Below the pieces are notes generated by a model. That model searched no databases and was not told where the DNA came from. It saw nothing but the letters and a program-made list of their open reading frames with translations. A stretch of DNA of 64,000 bases from Prochlorococcus sp. AG-402-P16 (GTDB lineage: Bacteria > Cyanobacteriota > Cyanobacteriia > PCC-6307 > Cyanobiaceae), in the NCBI GenBank assembly GCA_003216295.1, contig QCJB01000005.1:35196-99195 (forward strand). The letters are read 5' to 3'. Numbering within the stretch: the stretch's first letter is position 1; the number at the start of each line of letters is the position of its first letter. Shown here piece after piece: positions 1 through 11,030 of the stretch. The translations under genes and the position numbers were made by a program.

Positions 1-45
1 AATTCAGGGAGAGACTAGCAAAACTTATACCTGATTCTGAAAAAA

Positions 46-228
46 CTAATTAACAGGCTGCATTAAGCCACCACCACCAGAGTCTGAATCATCATCATCA
101 TTACCAGCATCAACAGTCATAAGTGTATATACACCCAACGCAATCAAACTTACTAAACCACTAAATAAGCTAAGACCGTATTGGTTTGTACTGATTTCTA
201 TGACTTCTACCAATTTTAATAAATTCAA
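46..228 (-). CDS. Small single-span membrane protein, unknown function
   Basis: This 60-residue protein has one hydrophobic segment at about residues 18-37, followed by a run of Asp residues, a run of Gly residues and a short end. I do not recognise a named family. An in-frame stop lies just upstream, so the TTG at 226-228 is the earliest possible start; no clear Shine-Dalgarno sequence precedes it. It lies downstream of mfd on the same strand with an 83-bp gap. The clean membrane segment and acidic tail favour a real gene over a chance ORF, but the function is unknown. Confidence 0.6.
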   Translation of the reverse strand: MNLLKLVEVIEISTNQYGLSLFSGLVSLIALGVYTLMTVDAGNDDDDSDSGGGGLMQPVN

Positions 229-311
229 ATTTTGGAGAGCTTAGCAAGTTTTTTCTTCGTATGCGTTTTGGTGATCCAATTCTTTAATTGACACTCATTC
301 AATCTGTCCAC

Positions 312-3300
312 TCAACTATTTTTTTTTGATTCTAAATCAGAGCTCATAATAGTAAGCCATTCAGTCAATTGACTTAGAATTTTATCTCCATCCTGTAGAC
401 CAAGTCCTCGAATGGTAACAGATGAACATCTATCACCTTTTTTATAGATAAATCTTCCATGGAGATGATTAGGTAGACTTTTTCTAAGAAGTTTAAAGGC
501 AGGTTCATCCATTATTGTTTCTAATTCTATATTTGGCTTAGTTAATTTAATTCTTGAAAAACCACATTTTTTAGAGATTATTTTTAGTTTCATGACCTCA
601 ATTAAGGATTCTACTGCTTTAGGTAGAGTTCCAAATCTATCTACCCAGTCACTGCATAGTTGTACTAATGAATAATTGTTTTCACATTGCGTTACTAATC
701 TATAGGCATTTAATTTTTCTTCAGGATCTGTTATCCAATCACCGGGTATAAAAGCGGTCACAGGTAAGTCGATTTGAGTGTCATCGACGGATGGTATTTC
801 TTGACCTTGAATTTCAGCAATTGTTTCCTGCAATAACTCCATATATAAATCAAATCCAATAGTTTCCATTTGTCCACTTTGTTCAATACCTAAAATATTA
901 CCAACGCCTCTAATTTCCATATCCCTCATGGCAAGTTGATAGCCACTTCCAAGATCTGTAAATTCTCTAATGGCTTTTAATCTTTGCCTGGATGAGTCAT
1001 TTAATTTCTCATTACTTGGATAAAATAACCAGGCATGGGCTTGGACTCCACTTCTACCTACTCTTCCTCTTAATTGGTAAAGCTGAGACAAGCCAAACTT
1101 ATGTGAATCTTCTATTAAAATAGTATTTACTCTTGGAATATCTAATCCGCTTTCTACAATTGTCGTACAAAGCATAATGTCTGCTTCTCCAGCATTAAAC
1201 GAAAGCATTGCATTCTCTAATTCACCTTCATCCATTTGTCCATGTGCAATAAGTAATTTAAGATTAGGAATCATTAACTTTAGTTTTTCTGCTACTTCTT
1301 CTATACCTTTTACTCTTGGGACAATATAAAAGATTTGACCACCTCTATCAATCTCTTGAGATATTGCACTTCTGATTATTTCATTATCTTGTGGTGCTAA
1401 ATGAGTTTTAATTGGTCTTCTTAAGGGGGGGGGTGTAGTTATTAGGCTCATTTCACGTACACCAGAAAGACTCATATATAATGTTCTAGGAATTGGAGTA
1501 GCTGATAAAGTTAAAACGTCTACGCTCTTTTTTAGTTGTTTAATCTTTTCCTTTTGATTGACACCAAAGCGTTGCTCTTCGTCAATTACCAAAAGACCTA
1601 AATCCTTATAACTTAATTTACTATTTAGTAGTAGATGAGTACCAATAACAGCATCAATTTTTCCCTCTTTAAGTCCTTGTAGAATTTCTCTCTTTTCGTT
1701 AGTATTTTTAAATCTATTTAATAACGATACTTTGATTGGATATGGCGAAAAACGATCAGTTAATGTTCGCCAATGTTGTTGAGATAAAACTGTAGTAGGA
1801 GCTAAAAAAGCAATTTGTTTTCCAGAAGTTATCGCTTTAAAAATTGCTCTAATAGCAACCTCTGTTTTCCCGAAACCTACATCTCCACAGACTAATCTAT
1901 CCATAGGTCTTTCACTTTCCATATCAATCTTTATCTGTGATGTTGCTTTTGCCTGATCAGGAGTCAATGAATATGGAAAAGAATCCTCCAATTCTCTTTG
2001 CCATGGTCCATCAGATGGATATTTAAATCCTTTTTCTTTTGATCTTTCTGCATATAGTTTTATTAAATCTATCGCTACCTTCTTAACTGATTTCTTTGCT
2101 TTTTCTTTTATCCTATTCCAATTAGTTCCGCCAAGTTTATTAATTTTTGGTGAGTTAGAATTTGAATTTCTATATCTAACTAAACAACCAAGTTGATCTG
2201 CTGCTACACTTAATTTTCCATCTTGATATTTTATAACTAAATAATCTCGTGACTCACCATATATATTTATTTTTTCAATTTTTTGAAAAAGTCCAATACC
2301 ATGATTTCTATGAACTACATAATCCCCGGGTTTCATTTTATTAGGATCAATCTTTCTACTTGCTGATTGCCTTCTCCTTCTAATGTATCCAGTTCTAATA
2401 ATATTGGATTGACCAAAGAGTTCCTTATCGGTTATTAATACAATCTTCCATGTGGGAAGAATAAAACCTTCTATTTCACCTTCATTATCATTTTTAATTG
2501 CTACTGGCAATTTGTCATCAATAACATTTAATATTCCATTTAAATCGGTATTATTAGGGACAAATTTTGAATAACAATCGTGCTCTTCTAAAAGAGCAAC
2601 GGCACGACTAGGTTGTGCGGAAATCATCCATACTGAAAAATTATTATTTATAAAGTCTTTAATTGATAAACTAATCTTTCCATACTGATTAGGAAGCCAT
2701 TTATGAATCTTGCTAGAGATATTAAATGAATTAGTACTTAATTTTGAATCGTCTAGTTCAACCAGATCAACTCCTTTATATTCATCAATTTCTTCAAAGA
2801 TAGAATTAATATGTACATGAAGATTGGGTTTATACAATAATTTGTTTTTACTTAAGGTGTCTATTATTTTTTTGTTTTCATCGTAACTTTCACTAACAAT
2901 ATTAAACCATGCGTTACCGTGAGATATTGCTTGTGATCTTTCATCAATAACGATAAAAAAATTTTTATCTAAGTAATTCAATAATGAGGCAGGTCTGTCA
3001 AAAACTACTCCAAGATATTTATTGGCAGATTTTAATGTGGCTGTGTTAACTAATACTTCATATTCATTTTCAGTTAATAAGTTACTTATATCTATGTCTT
3101 TAATTGATAATAGTCTATTAATTATTAAGGGCTCAAATCCAGTTGGTGTAATACATATATTATTAATTCTTTCTAATGATCTTTGAGAAATGGGATCGAA
3201 TTCCTTTATTTTTTCTATTTGATTTCCAAATAATTCCAATCTAATAGGAAGTTCGCTGCTTACTGGAAAAATATCTAGTATGTCTCCACGTCGAGACCAT

Positions 3301-3827
3301 GTTCCTTCTTGATCAATATTATTCATTTTCCTATAACCAGATTTAATTAATTCATTTGAGAGTATGCTTAGGTCAATTTCATCTCCTACTTTTAATTTAA
3401 TACAATTTGATTTAAGAAATTCTAATGGTGGAAGATGTGGTTGTAATGCTCTCTCAGTTGCTATTATTGCAATACTTTCATTATTCCTAAGTTCTAATAT
3501 ATCGCTAAGAACTTGTAATTGTCCCCATAAAATCTCTGATGTTATTTCTGTTGAGTCATATGGAGATACTTCACTAGTTGGATATAAACAGGTCTTGTTC
3601 CATCCACAAGCTTTTACAAGCGGATACCATCTTGTAGCATCTTCTAATGTGGGCACAATAATTAATAAATTATTTGAAACTTTCTTGGCTAATGAGGTTG
3701 TGATTAATGCTTTTGCAGTTCTTGATGTACCTGTAAGTTTTAATCTTTCTTCTCTATTTATTCTTTCAATTAATTCATTTGTTAAAGAATGATTTTGTAA
3801 TTTTTTTGCAACAGATTCTAGTGACAC
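312..3827 (-). CDS. mfd: Transcription-repair coupling factor Mfd
   Basis: Mfd removes RNA polymerase stalled at DNA lesions and recruits UvrA to start nucleotide excision repair. The 1171-residue length is typical. The N-terminal third is UvrB-like. An RNA-polymerase-interacting domain follows around residue 495 ([12 protein letters not shown]). The motor domains carry a Walker A motif GDVGFGKTE near residue 650, DEEQRFG near 748 and [13 protein letters not shown] soon after, and a TRCF C-terminal domain closes the protein. The partner gene uvrC lies elsewhere in this window (47325-49247). The coding strand contains nine consecutive C (plus-strand G at 1425-1433) in a Pro-Pro-Pro stretch, which is unusual in such AT-rich DNA. 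Confidence 0.97.
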   Translation of the reverse strand: MSLESVAKKLQNHSLTNELIERINREERLKLTGTSRTAKALITTSLAKKVSNNLLIIVPTLEDATRWYPLVKACGWNKTCLYPTSEVSPYDSTEITSEILWGQLQVLSDILELRNNESIAIIATERALQPHLPPLEFLKSNCIKLKVGDEIDLSILSNELIKSGYRKMNNIDQEGTWSRRGDILDIFPVSSELPIRLELFGNQIEKIKEFDPISQRSLERINNICITPTGFEPLIINRLLSIKDIDISNLLTENEYEVLVNTATLKSANKYLGVVFDRPASLLNYLDKNFFIVIDERSQAISHGNAWFNIVSESYDENKKIIDTLSKNKLLYKPNLHVHINSIFEEIDEYKGVDLVELDDSKLSTNSFNISSKIHKWLPNQYGKISLSIKDFINNNFSVWMISAQPSRAVALLEEHDCYSKFVPNNTDLNGILNVIDDKLPVAIKNDNEGEIEGFILPTWKIVLITDKELFGQSNIIRTGYIRRRRQSASRKIDPNKMKPGDYVVHRNHGIGLFQKIEKINIYGESRDYLVIKYQDGKLSVAADQLGCLVRYRNSNSNSPKINKLGGTNWNRIKEKAKKSVKKVAIDLIKLYAERSKEKGFKYPSDGPWQRELEDSFPYSLTPDQAKATSQIKIDMESERPMDRLVCGDVGFGKTEVAIRAIFKAITSGKQIAFLAPTTVLSQQHWRTLTDRFSPYPIKVSLLNRFKNTNEKREILQGLKEGKIDAVIGTHLLLNSKLSYKDLGLLVIDEEQRFGVNQKEKIKQLKKSVDVLTLSATPIPRTLYMSLSGVREMSLITTPPPLRRPIKTHLAPQDNEIIRSAISQEIDRGGQIFYIVPRVKGIEEVAEKLKLMIPNLKLLIAHGQMDEGELENAMLSFNAGEADIMLCTTIVESGLDIPRVNTILIEDSHKFGLSQLYQLRGRVGRSGVQAHAWLFYPSNEKLNDSSRQRLKAIREFTDLGSGYQLAMRDMEIRGVGNILGIEQSGQMETIGFDLYMELLQETIAEIQGQEIPSVDDTQIDLPVTAFIPGDWITDPEEKLNAYRLVTQCENNYSLVQLCSDWVDRFGTLPKAVESLIEVMKLKIISKKCGFSRIKLTKPNIELETIMDEPAFKLLRKSLPNHLHGRFIYKKGDRCSSVTIRGLGLQDGDKILSQLTEWLTIMSSDLESKKNS

Positions 3828-3881
3828 TACTTTTTAATCAATTAAAATTATTATTAGCATAACATTTTTTTTTGTTTATAG

Positions 3882-4559
3882 TTATTCTTCTTTGGATGTA
3901 GATTCATTGCTTATATCTTTAAGTTTATTAACAAAAGCTATTAATTGATCTTTATTTAGTTCTTTTCTTGACGATACATTAAATTCTTTTTTTAGAAATT
4001 CTCTTCCTTTATTATGATCCCAGGATAAAAGATTTAGTATATTATCGGATTCCTTAATTATCGTGTCGATTTTCAATTTATCACCTCCCTCATCCTTAAC
4101 CTTGCTTATATTTTTTAAAATATTTAAATAATTAATAATCTCACTATATTTAGTAATTTTATTTCTATTATTATAACCAAATTCTTTTTTTAGAAAATTT
4201 AATTCATCTTCCCGCGACCATTGTAATCGATTCATTTCATAATCTATTTCAGATAGTTCCTTACTCCAGTCATTTGGAACATCATTTTCTAGATTATTTT
4301 CTAAATTATCATTTTGCTCTATACTATTAATTGACTTGTCTTTTTCAGTTATCAGTTTTATACTCTTATTTATACTATCTACATTTGATTTCTTATAATT
4401 TATTCTTTTATATAATCTTGATATTGCATTATCCTCAGCTGATTCAGCTGTTGATCCTTCACCAAGTGCACTCCCTAATGTCCTATCATTATCCCAAGCC
4501 TCTACAAGGACAATAGCTTTATTTTCTGATGAATGACATAGTTTAGATTCAATCCTCAT
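3882..4559 (-). CDS. Hypothetical protein with two tandem helical repeats
   Basis: The start at ATG 4557-4559 gives 225 residues; the longer frame to 4658 would overlap the terC start and adds a poor N-terminus. The first 50 residues (AWDNDRTLGSALGEGSTAES and following) look like a small alpha/beta domain with a charged helix. The C-terminal half holds two copies of a roughly 38-residue unit, at about residues 114-151 and 180-216. Each begins with Trp, continues with FLKKEF, and ends in a Leu/Ile-rich helix. The units are separated by a charged linker. Similar Trp-anchored repeats occur in cyanobacterial proteins of unknown role; nucleic-acid or protein binding is only a guess. terC is divergent, 86 bp away. 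Confidence 0.75.
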   Translation of the reverse strand: MRIESKLCHSSENKAIVLVEAWDNDRTLGSALGEGSTAESAEDNAISRLYKRINYKKSNVDSINKSIKLITEKDKSINSIEQNDNLENNLENDVPNDWSKELSEIDYEMNRLQWSREDELNFLKKEFGYNNRNKITKYSEIINYLNILKNISKVKDEGGDKLKIDTIIKESDNILNLLSWDHNKGREFLKKEFNVSSRKELNKDQLIAFVNKLKDISNESTSKEE

Positions 4560-4645
4560 AATCCTTTTAATTAGTACCAAATTTGATTTCTTAGAGTTAA
4601 CATATACCAAATAGCTTATAAAAATACTCCCTTTTCCCGAATTTA

Positions 4646-5356
4646 ATGGATTCAGCATCTCTTAGATCGTTAACTCCTTTACTTGATGGCATTGATAGGT
4701 GGGTAGAATTAGCCCCTCTTCTTCCTGTTATTGTTTCGTTGGAACTAGTTTTATCTGCTGATAATGCTGTAGCACTTGCCTCAATAACAAAAAGATTAAA
4801 TAGAGTAGATCAACAGAAAAAAGCACTCAATATTGGTATATTTATTGCACTTATACTCAGGATAATAGTAATATTAACAGCGCAATTCGTTTTGGATTTT
4901 TGGCCTGTAAAGTTAATTGGTGGAATTTATTTAATATCATTGTCATTTTCCAAATTTATTTTTATTGATAATAAAGAAACTAAAGATATCAAATCAACTT
5001 CACAAGAAAAAAATAATACTAGCTTAATTAAGGTAATCTTATTACTTGCAATTACCGATTTGGCATTTTCTATTGATAGTATAACTGCCGCAGTTGCTAT
5101 TAGTGATCAATTTCTACTTGTTATTACTGGTGCCATTATTGGTGTTATCGCATTACGTTTTACTTCTGGACTTTTCATAAAATGGTTAGAACTATATGAA
5201 AATTTAGAAAAGGCAGGTTATATTGCAGTAGGGTTAATTGGAATTAAATTGATTATACAATTGATTTTCTTTAATTTTATAATTCCTGAGTATTTGTTCT
5301 TCCTTGTAATGTTATTTTTGTTTTTATGGGGTTTTTCAGTTAAGAATAATCTTTAG
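4646..5356 (+). CDS. TerC family integral membrane protein
   Basis: This 236-residue multi-span membrane protein belongs to the TerC/Alx family, whose members act in metal ion (notably Mn) homeostasis and, in chloroplasts, in thylakoid biogenesis. Two hallmark segments are visible: ELVLSADNAVALASI at about residues 31-45 and AITDLAFSIDSITAA near 135-150. Their membrane-embedded acidic residues are the family signature. About seven hydrophobic segments can be counted. The ATG at 4646 is used; the neighbouring minus-strand gene starts 86 bp upstream. It converges with fmt with only 5 bp between them. Substrate assignment is inference. Confidence 0.9.
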   Translation: MDSASLRSLTPLLDGIDRWVELAPLLPVIVSLELVLSADNAVALASITKRLNRVDQQKKALNIGIFIALILRIIVILTAQFVLDFWPVKLIGGIYLISLSFSKFIFIDNKETKDIKSTSQEKNNTSLIKVILLLAITDLAFSIDSITAAVAISDQFLLVITGAIIGVIALRFTSGLFIKWLELYENLEKAGYIAVGLIGIKLIIQLIFFNFIIPEYLFFLVMLFLFLWGFSVKNNL

Positions 5357-5361
5357 AGATT

Positions 5362-6372
5362 TTAATCACTAACAAAATGATCATTATTAGTAATATTTGA
5401 TTGAATTGACAATGTATAACCATCTGTTAATCTCTTACCTTCTAATTTACCTTTTTTTATTTGGATAAAATCATCCTTAGCTTTGATTAAAAGGCCTATA
5501 TCTTTATTAATTAATGCAATATAACCGGGCACAATTTCTTTTCTATTAATTTCTCTTAAAATATTTTCTGTATTATTATATTCATTTTTTATGATACTAA
5601 CTTCTAATATCTTTATACGCTTGCCATTAAAAATAGTGTATGCATTTGGATATAATCCCTTTATTTTATTGAATATTTTTCTACTACTTTGATTCCAATC
5701 GATTAAATAATCTTTCTTATTTATTTGCCTCGCATAGCTTGGAATACCTTTAAGATTTGATTGATCAGTTATATTTAGTTTTTTTATTCTCTCCTCCTTA
5801 TTCAAAAATTGATATTCTTCAATAATTTTAAGTGATTTATTTAACAGTTGTGATGAAATCTTGCATAATTTTTCAGTAATGCTCTCAAGATTATCGTTGT
5901 CTTTTATTTCTATTTCTTCGCTTGTTAAAACTGGGCCAGTATCTAGTCCTTCTTCCATTGCCATTATGCAAACGCCAGTTCTAGAGTCATTATTTAGAAT
6001 GCTCCACTGAATTGGCGCTGCTCCCCTCCATTTTGGTAGTAATGATGCATGGCTATTCCAGCAACCTAGATTTGGATGATCTAGTATTTCTTTAGGAAGT
6101 ATTTGACCAAAGGCTACAACTAAATAAATATCAGCTTTTAAATCTAAGAGGATATGCTTTGTGTTCTCATCCTTGCTTATTGATTCAGTTGTAAATACAG
6201 GAATATTAAATTCTAATGCGACTTGTTTTACTGGTGAAGGGGAGAGCGTTTTACCTCTACCTCTCTTTCTATCAGGTTGTGTAACTACTGCAATAACATT
6301 ATGACCTGCCTTTATTATGTAACTTAAATTTTCTGCAGCGTATTTTGGAGTGCCCCAAAAAATTATTTTCAC
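5362..6372 (-). CDS. fmt: Methionyl-tRNA formyltransferase
   Basis: Fmt formylates initiator Met-tRNA using 10-formyltetrahydrofolate. The 336-residue protein begins with the Rossmann-like formyltransferase domain ([14 protein letters not shown]). It carries [16 protein letters not shown] near residues 108-123, including the catalytic Asn-His-Ser/Asp region and the family loop, and D-T-G-P after it. The C-terminal OB-like tRNA-binding domain is present. The start overlaps the end of the upstream tldE gene by 4 bp, so the two are probably co-transcribed and translationally coupled. metG lies separately at 27972-29504. Confidence 0.96.
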   Translation of the reverse strand: MKIIFWGTPKYAAENLSYIIKAGHNVIAVVTQPDRKRGRGKTLSPSPVKQVALEFNIPVFTTESISKDENTKHILLDLKADIYLVVAFGQILPKEILDHPNLGCWNSHASLLPKWRGAAPIQWSILNNDSRTGVCIMAMEEGLDTGPVLTSEEIEIKDNDNLESITEKLCKISSQLLNKSLKIIEEYQFLNKEERIKKLNITDQSNLKGIPSYARQINKKDYLIDWNQSSRKIFNKIKGLYPNAYTIFNGKRIKILEVSIIKNEYNNTENILREINRKEIVPGYIALINKDIGLLIKAKDDFIQIKKGKLEGKRLTDGYTLSIQSNITNNDHFVSD

Positions 6373-7757
6373 GCTTCACCTGTTATTGAGATATCTTCCA
6401 CCCAAACATGTGGACTTATACCTTGATGGGTAACAAATTGCTCATCTTCAATATTAACAATACTATTTAAAACTTTTAAAATATCACCAGCAATTGTTGC
6501 TGCTTCTATTGATGTTTTTATGCCATTTTCAACTAACCAACCGTCAAAAGGTAAGGAAAAAGATCCTTGACTAGCCTTTACTCCTGAATGAAGAGCTGAT
6601 AATTCATCTATTAAAATAAATTTAGTTTGTGTTGTTTTTATACTTAATGAGACATCCTTATTCAATTCACCAGAACTTTTATTAATAACTAACCAATCAG
6701 GAGAGACAGAAACTTTGGCACCCAATCCAGCATGCCCAGTTGGTTTAACTCCAAATTTTCTGGCAGTTGCTTCAGAGTGAAGTAAGTTTTTTAAAATGCC
6801 AGACTGTATAAGGTTAATATTCTGTGTCGGAGTTCCTTCTCCATCAAAACTAAATGCTCCGATATTATCTGGATGAAGTCCCTCGTCGCTAATATTCAAA
6901 CTTCTAACTGCCACTTGTGAACCAATTGAGTCTTCATTCATTAAACTTACACCGTCAAGAATTGATCTTGCATTAAACATTGAACTAAATGCACTTATTA
7001 ACTGAAGAAAAGCTTCTGGTGTAAAACAAATTAAATATTTATTTGTTTCTACAGCTTTATAATTAAGATGACTAACTAATTTTTTTGATGTTTCTTTTAT
7101 ACATGAATCAATATCTAATTCCTTTAAGTTAGAATTTATTCTAATACCACCAGCACTCCTGGGTTTTTTGTTTTCTTCCTCACCTTTTGCATATAAATAT
7201 ATAGTAGATTGTGTTAGTTTCATAAATCTATTTGCACCTTCACTGTTTATATATAATCTCTCCATATAACTTTCACTCAGTCCGTTGTAAGGCACTGAAT
7301 CAATTGATGGATGTGTATCTATCAACTTTTTTTCTGCTTTTTTTAGTATTTCAAGTAATTCATCAATTCCATGTTCATCGCTGATTTCAGAATTAATTTC
7401 TTTCAAAGGGGATTTAGCTAATGGAGAGAACTCAGGAGATTCCTTATCATTTCCAAATGAGCTGGCTTCGATAGCACCTCTAATTGCCTTCTTAATTCCA
7501 TTATTTGTAAAGTCAGAAGTACTCGTTATTCCAACTTTATTCTGATCATTCCATACTCTTAATGTCATTGAATTACGAAGTGAACCCTTTAATTGCTTTG
7601 CATTACCTTGTTGAACTTGTACTGAAATATCTCTACTTGATGATGCACCTATGTCCCATTTATTTATCGACTCTTCTTTGCTATATTTCAACAAAAGATT
7701 ATTTAATTTATCTGGATTTAATCCACTTGAGTTATTAAAATTAGATTCCTTAATCAT
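6369..7757 (-). CDS. TldD/PmbA family protein, TldE-like subunit
   Basis: TldE/PmbA pairs with TldD as an inactive partner in a heteromeric metalloprotease that opens and degrades small unfolded peptides and matures some modified peptides. The 462-residue protein has the conserved body, including a GxGTPTQ-like stretch ([11 protein letters not shown]) and AGLGAKVSV. It lacks the HExxxH zinc motif that the adjacent protein has, which matches the TldE subunit. It lies 2 bp downstream of tldD and overlaps fmt by 4 bp, so the three form one transcription unit. The identity of the peptide substrate is not visible here. Confidence 0.9.
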   Translation of the reverse strand: MIKESNFNNSSGLNPDKLNNLLLKYSKEESINKWDIGASSSRDISVQVQQGNAKQLKGSLRNSMTLRVWNDQNKVGITSTSDFTNNGIKKAIRGAIEASSFGNDKESPEFSPLAKSPLKEINSEISDEHGIDELLEILKKAEKKLIDTHPSIDSVPYNGLSESYMERLYINSEGANRFMKLTQSTIYLYAKGEEENKKPRSAGGIRINSNLKELDIDSCIKETSKKLVSHLNYKAVETNKYLICFTPEAFLQLISAFSSMFNARSILDGVSLMNEDSIGSQVAVRSLNISDEGLHPDNIGAFSFDGEGTPTQNINLIQSGILKNLLHSEATARKFGVKPTGHAGLGAKVSVSPDWLVINKSSGELNKDVSLSIKTTQTKFILIDELSALHSGVKASQGSFSLPFDGWLVENGIKTSIEAATIAGDILKVLNSIVNIEDEQFVTHQGISPHVWVEDISITGEA

Positions 7758-7759
7758 TT

Positions 7760-9205
7760 CTATCTACCTCCAACTGTTATTGAATCAACCTTTATGTGAG
7801 GCTGACCAACCGTTACATTTACACTTCCACTCACAGAACCACAAAAGCCTGCAGCTAGATCTAAATCATTTGCGCACATTGATATTCTAGGTAATACTTC
7901 TTTGGCTTCTCCTATTAAAGTTGCCCCTTTAACTGGCTTATCAAGCTTTCCATTCTTGATTAAATACCCTTCCTCAACCGAAAAGTTAAATTGACCTGTT
8001 GGTCCGACACTTCCTCCACCCATTGATTTGCAATAAAGACCATTTTCAACACTATCTATTAAATTATCTGGAGAAAAAGATCCTTTTTTTATATAAGTAT
8101 TTCTCATTCTGCTCGCTGCAGCAAAAGAGAAATTTTGCCTTCTTCCACTTCCAGTTCTTGAGTGACCAGTTCTTATAGAGCCGGCTCTATCTGAAAGAAA
8201 TTTTTTCAGAACACCATTCTCAATCAATAAAGTGTTTTGTGGTTCCATTCCTTCATCATCCATCGATATCGAGCCAAAGGCAAAATTTGAAAGCCCTTCA
8301 TCAACTGCACTCACAGCTGAATGTGCAATCTGCTCATTGACTTTGTCATGAAAAGGCGAAGTACCTCTTTCAATTTGTGTTGTTTCTAGTAGATGACCAC
8401 ATGCCTCATGAAAGATTACTCCTCCGAACTTATTGGCCAGAACTACAGGCATTTGACCAGCATCAACATATTCTGCATGAAGCATGTTTTGAGCACTTTC
8501 ATTTAATTCATTTGCACTATTTTCAATATCCCAGTGCCTCAAATCATTGGGATTGCCAGAACTTCCATATCTTCTTGCTGAAGTGGATCTCTTCTTATCT
8601 TTAATTGCAATAACATTGATTCCAACTGTTTGGTGAAGGCGTATGTCTCTTGCAAAAACTCCGTCTGTTGCAGCAACAAGCACTTCTTGCCAATTTCTTG
8701 AATAACTCGCTCTTCGTACTTGTAAATTTGAATTCTTTTTTGCAAGAGTTTCTGTAGCCTCAATTAATTTTATTGTTGCTTCACTAAGTTCAGGAGTATT
8801 AGTTAACCATTGGTTTTTTAACTTGCCGAAATCCTTAAGCTCATTTAAGCCTTCAAATCTTTTTTTATTTGTAAGCCCAATCTGAAGTCCTAACATACCT
8901 AAAGCTTGACTTAAAGCGAAGAGTAACCCGCCTTCAGACAAATCATTGGTGCTTACAAAACCATCTTTCTTCCCAAGAAACACTCTTATACCCGCACCAA
9001 TCCCAAAAGAGGGACTAACATTTGAAATATTGTCTTGTTCAGCAAGGAGTGAAATATTGTCAGATTTTTCGAGAAAAATTTCGACTAAGTCAGCACCAGC
9101 TGATTCACCAAGGGACAATAGTTCTTCAATTTTGGGCTTTAATGAATTGTCAAAATTATGAAATAACATATTGTCACTATGTTTTTTGAATTGTAATTCA
9201 GTCAA
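7760..9205 (-). CDS. tldD: TldD family zinc metalloprotease
   Basis: This is the catalytic subunit of the TldD/TldE protease. The 481-residue protein contains HEACGHLLE near residue 265, the HExxxH zinc-binding motif of the family. It also has the later conserved Gly-rich regions (SMGGGSVGPTGQFNFS near 395-410 and the GFCGSVSGSVNV end). It heads a run with tldE and fmt. The upstream 142 bp to the DUF2996 gene are AT-rich and probably hold the promoter. In other bacteria this pair acts on microcin or CcdA-type small proteins; no such precursor is adjacent in this window. Confidence 0.93.
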   Translation of the reverse strand: MTELQFKKHSDNMLFHNFDNSLKPKIEELLSLGESAGADLVEIFLEKSDNISLLAEQDNISNVSPSFGIGAGIRVFLGKKDGFVSTNDLSEGGLLFALSQALGMLGLQIGLTNKKRFEGLNELKDFGKLKNQWLTNTPELSEATIKLIEATETLAKKNSNLQVRRASYSRNWQEVLVAATDGVFARDIRLHQTVGINVIAIKDKKRSTSARRYGSSGNPNDLRHWDIENSANELNESAQNMLHAEYVDAGQMPVVLANKFGGVIFHEACGHLLETTQIERGTSPFHDKVNEQIAHSAVSAVDEGLSNFAFGSISMDDEGMEPQNTLLIENGVLKKFLSDRAGSIRTGHSRTGSGRRQNFSFAAASRMRNTYIKKGSFSPDNLIDSVENGLYCKSMGGGSVGPTGQFNFSVEEGYLIKNGKLDKPVKGATLIGEAKEVLPRISMCANDLDLAAGFCGSVSGSVNVTVGQPHIKVDSITVGGR

Positions 9206-9347
9206 TTTTGGTTTTTTTTTTTATTATGCCATTTGAAAGGCTTTACCGCGCGTTGCTATATGATTAAATTATTTTTTGTAATTCTTATATTTTAATTTTT
9301 AACAAAATTATTCATTTGAGATTATATGTATAAATATATTAATAAAT

Positions 9348-9803
9348 TTAATTAGGACCAATCCATTTTTGTCCATTTAATCTTTGAAGAACTCTTGAAA
9401 TTAATAATGATAATGTAGTTTTTTTCTCATCAATTAAAAATGATTCAACTATACTAGGCTCTGAATTAGACTCGGCTAATAATATAGTTTTATCAGATGT
9501 TATCAATTCCTTATTAAAACAAAGCCAGAACTTTCTTTGTTCCTTAAATTCACAAAATACCATCCAGCAAATGCCACCTACAACTGGTCTATTTCCATGG
9601 ATTAGCTTAATTTCATTAATTTCGGATCCTTTGTCATTTAGAGATTTTTTTAAACCAGGGATAAAATGATTGTTAATAAAGTCGTCAAATGGTTTATCTT
9701 CTAATTTAGGAGGTTTAATAGGTTTGGCAGGTATAGAAGTTTCTTCTTTCTTTGTTGAAATCTGATTAGACTCTCTTTCTTTTGGTGTGTTTGAGTTTTC
9801 CAT
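9348..9803 (-). CDS. DUF2996 family protein (cyanobacterial)
   Basis: This 151-residue soluble protein has a low-complexity, Lys/Pro/Glu-rich N-terminus of about 45 residues. A compact domain follows with family features: PFDDFINNHFIPGLKKSL, VVGGICWMVFCEF, KFWLCF, ESFLIDEKK and a C-terminal LQRLNGQKWIGPN. I recognise this arrangement as DUF2996, which is found in cyanobacteria and plastid-bearing eukaryotes. Its biochemical role is not known to me. It stands alone between tldD and the 184-residue membrane protein gene, all on the minus strand. Confidence 0.85.
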   Translation of the reverse strand: MENSNTPKERESNQISTKKEETSIPAKPIKPPKLEDKPFDDFINNHFIPGLKKSLNDKGSEINEIKLIHGNRPVVGGICWMVFCEFKEQRKFWLCFNKELITSDKTILLAESNSEPSIVESFLIDEKKTTLSLLISRVLQRLNGQKWIGPN

Positions 9804-9870
9804 AATTTCACTTTAGCAGATAAATGATTGTTAGGATATTTTTCTATTATATATATTAGTTTTTTATGAC

Positions 9871-10425
9871 TTACCAACTTTTATATGATTCATCTTCCCA
9901 GTCATTAGGTTTTAAATTATTGTCAGTAGAGTACTTATCAATATTTTCTTTATTATTAAGTTGATCATCATAATTAGTAAAAACTTTGTTTTCGTATTCG
10001 CTATATTCTTTGTTCTCGTGATATTTTATATTCAAATCTTTGTTATTACTGATAATTCTAAAACTAGCATTAATTGTTGGTAATGGATCATTGATATCTC
10101 TTTCAAATAATGTATTTTCAGACAAAGGACTATCATAATTATCATTTTTAAATAACATATCATCATCAATTTTTTTTATGTCATTTTCAGACTTCTTTTT
10201 TAATTGTTGGTACCTGGGCCTTGTAAGAATATAATTAATTAAATATGATAATGCAAAACCTGAGGATGTAGAAATTGCTATATATGTTCCCAAAGATATT
10301 TTTGGTGTTTGCCAAATTAATAGTTTTAATCGAGTATCATTTTTTTGATTATTAAATGATAAAAAAAGAATTATTACTATGGTTGAAAAAATTGGTATTA
10401 ATTTAAATTGATAATTAGATTTCAT
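9871..10425 (-). CDS. Two-span membrane protein with acidic cytoplasmic tail
   Basis: The 184-residue protein has hydrophobic segments at about residues 7-24 and 43-68, separated by a short loop with the sequence LLIWQTPKISLGTYIA. A long polar tail rich in Asp, Asn and Glu follows. The two-helix head resembles the LapA-like or DUF1049-type layout, but the match is loose. The start overlaps the end of ubiX by 4 bp, so it is the last gene of an RNB protein-ubiX operon. No function can be assigned. Confidence 0.7.
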   Translation of the reverse strand: MKSNYQFKLIPIFSTIVIILFLSFNNQKNDTRLKLLIWQTPKISLGTYIAISTSSGFALSYLINYILTRPRYQQLKKKSENDIKKIDDDMLFKNDNYDSPLSENTLFERDINDPLPTINASFRIISNNKDLNIKYHENKEYSEYENKVFTNYDDQLNNKENIDKYSTDNNLKPNDWEDESYKSW

Positions 10426-11030
10426 CTCTTAGGACCACTCCAACGTTCAATACCATCTAAATGTTCTCCAAGGGAATCAAAAAGTCTAACAACAATGAAA
10501 TCAATAATATCGTCTATTGACTTTGGATTTGTATACCAAGCTGGAATTGGCGGAACTATTAAAGCTCCTGCCTTAGCAATACGACTAATATTTTCTATAT
10601 GAATTAAATTAAATGGTGATTCCCTTGGAGAAATAATTAAAGGTCTATTTTCCTTCAAGTGAACATCAGCACATCTTTCAATTAAATCAAGTGAAAAGCC
10701 TGAAGCTATTCTTCCTAGTGTTCCCATAGAGCAAGGAACAATAACCATACCCTTTGTCTTATGACTACCGCTAGCAATAGACGCTGAATGATCGTTCCAG
10801 CGATAACAATTTAATTCTCCAGATTTAACCTCCAATCTTTCTCTCCAATAATGACTTTGTGAGCTTGGGTCAATAGGAATATTTATATTTCGTTCACTCT
10901 TCGCAACTTCATATGCACCCCTACTCAATATTAAGTCTACTTTTTTATTACTTTTTAATAACAATTGGAGAGATCTTTCGCCAAGTTGTATGGCTGATGC
11001 TCCTGTAATTGCAAGAACTATACTTTTCAT
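10422..11030 (-). CDS. ubiX: Flavin prenyltransferase UbiX
   Basis: UbiX makes prenylated FMN, the cofactor of UbiD-type decarboxylases; in quinone synthesis the pair decarboxylates the aromatic ring. The 202-residue protein has the family N-terminus AITGASAIQLGERSLQ. It also has VVPCSMGTLGRIASGFSLDLI near residues 98-118, RPLIISPRESPFNLIH near 130-146, and the C-terminal PPIPAWYTNP. All are typical. It starts directly after the RNB-like gene and overlaps the following membrane protein gene by 4 bp, which indicates translational coupling. No ubiD is in this window. Confidence 0.95.
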   Translation of the reverse strand: MKSIVLAITGASAIQLGERSLQLLLKSNKKVDLILSRGAYEVAKSERNINIPIDPSSQSHYWRERLEVKSGELNCYRWNDHSASIASGSHKTKGMVIVPCSMGTLGRIASGFSLDLIERCADVHLKENRPLIISPRESPFNLIHIENISRIAKAGALIVPPIPAWYTNPKSIDDIIDFIVVRLFDSLGEHLDGIERWSGPKR

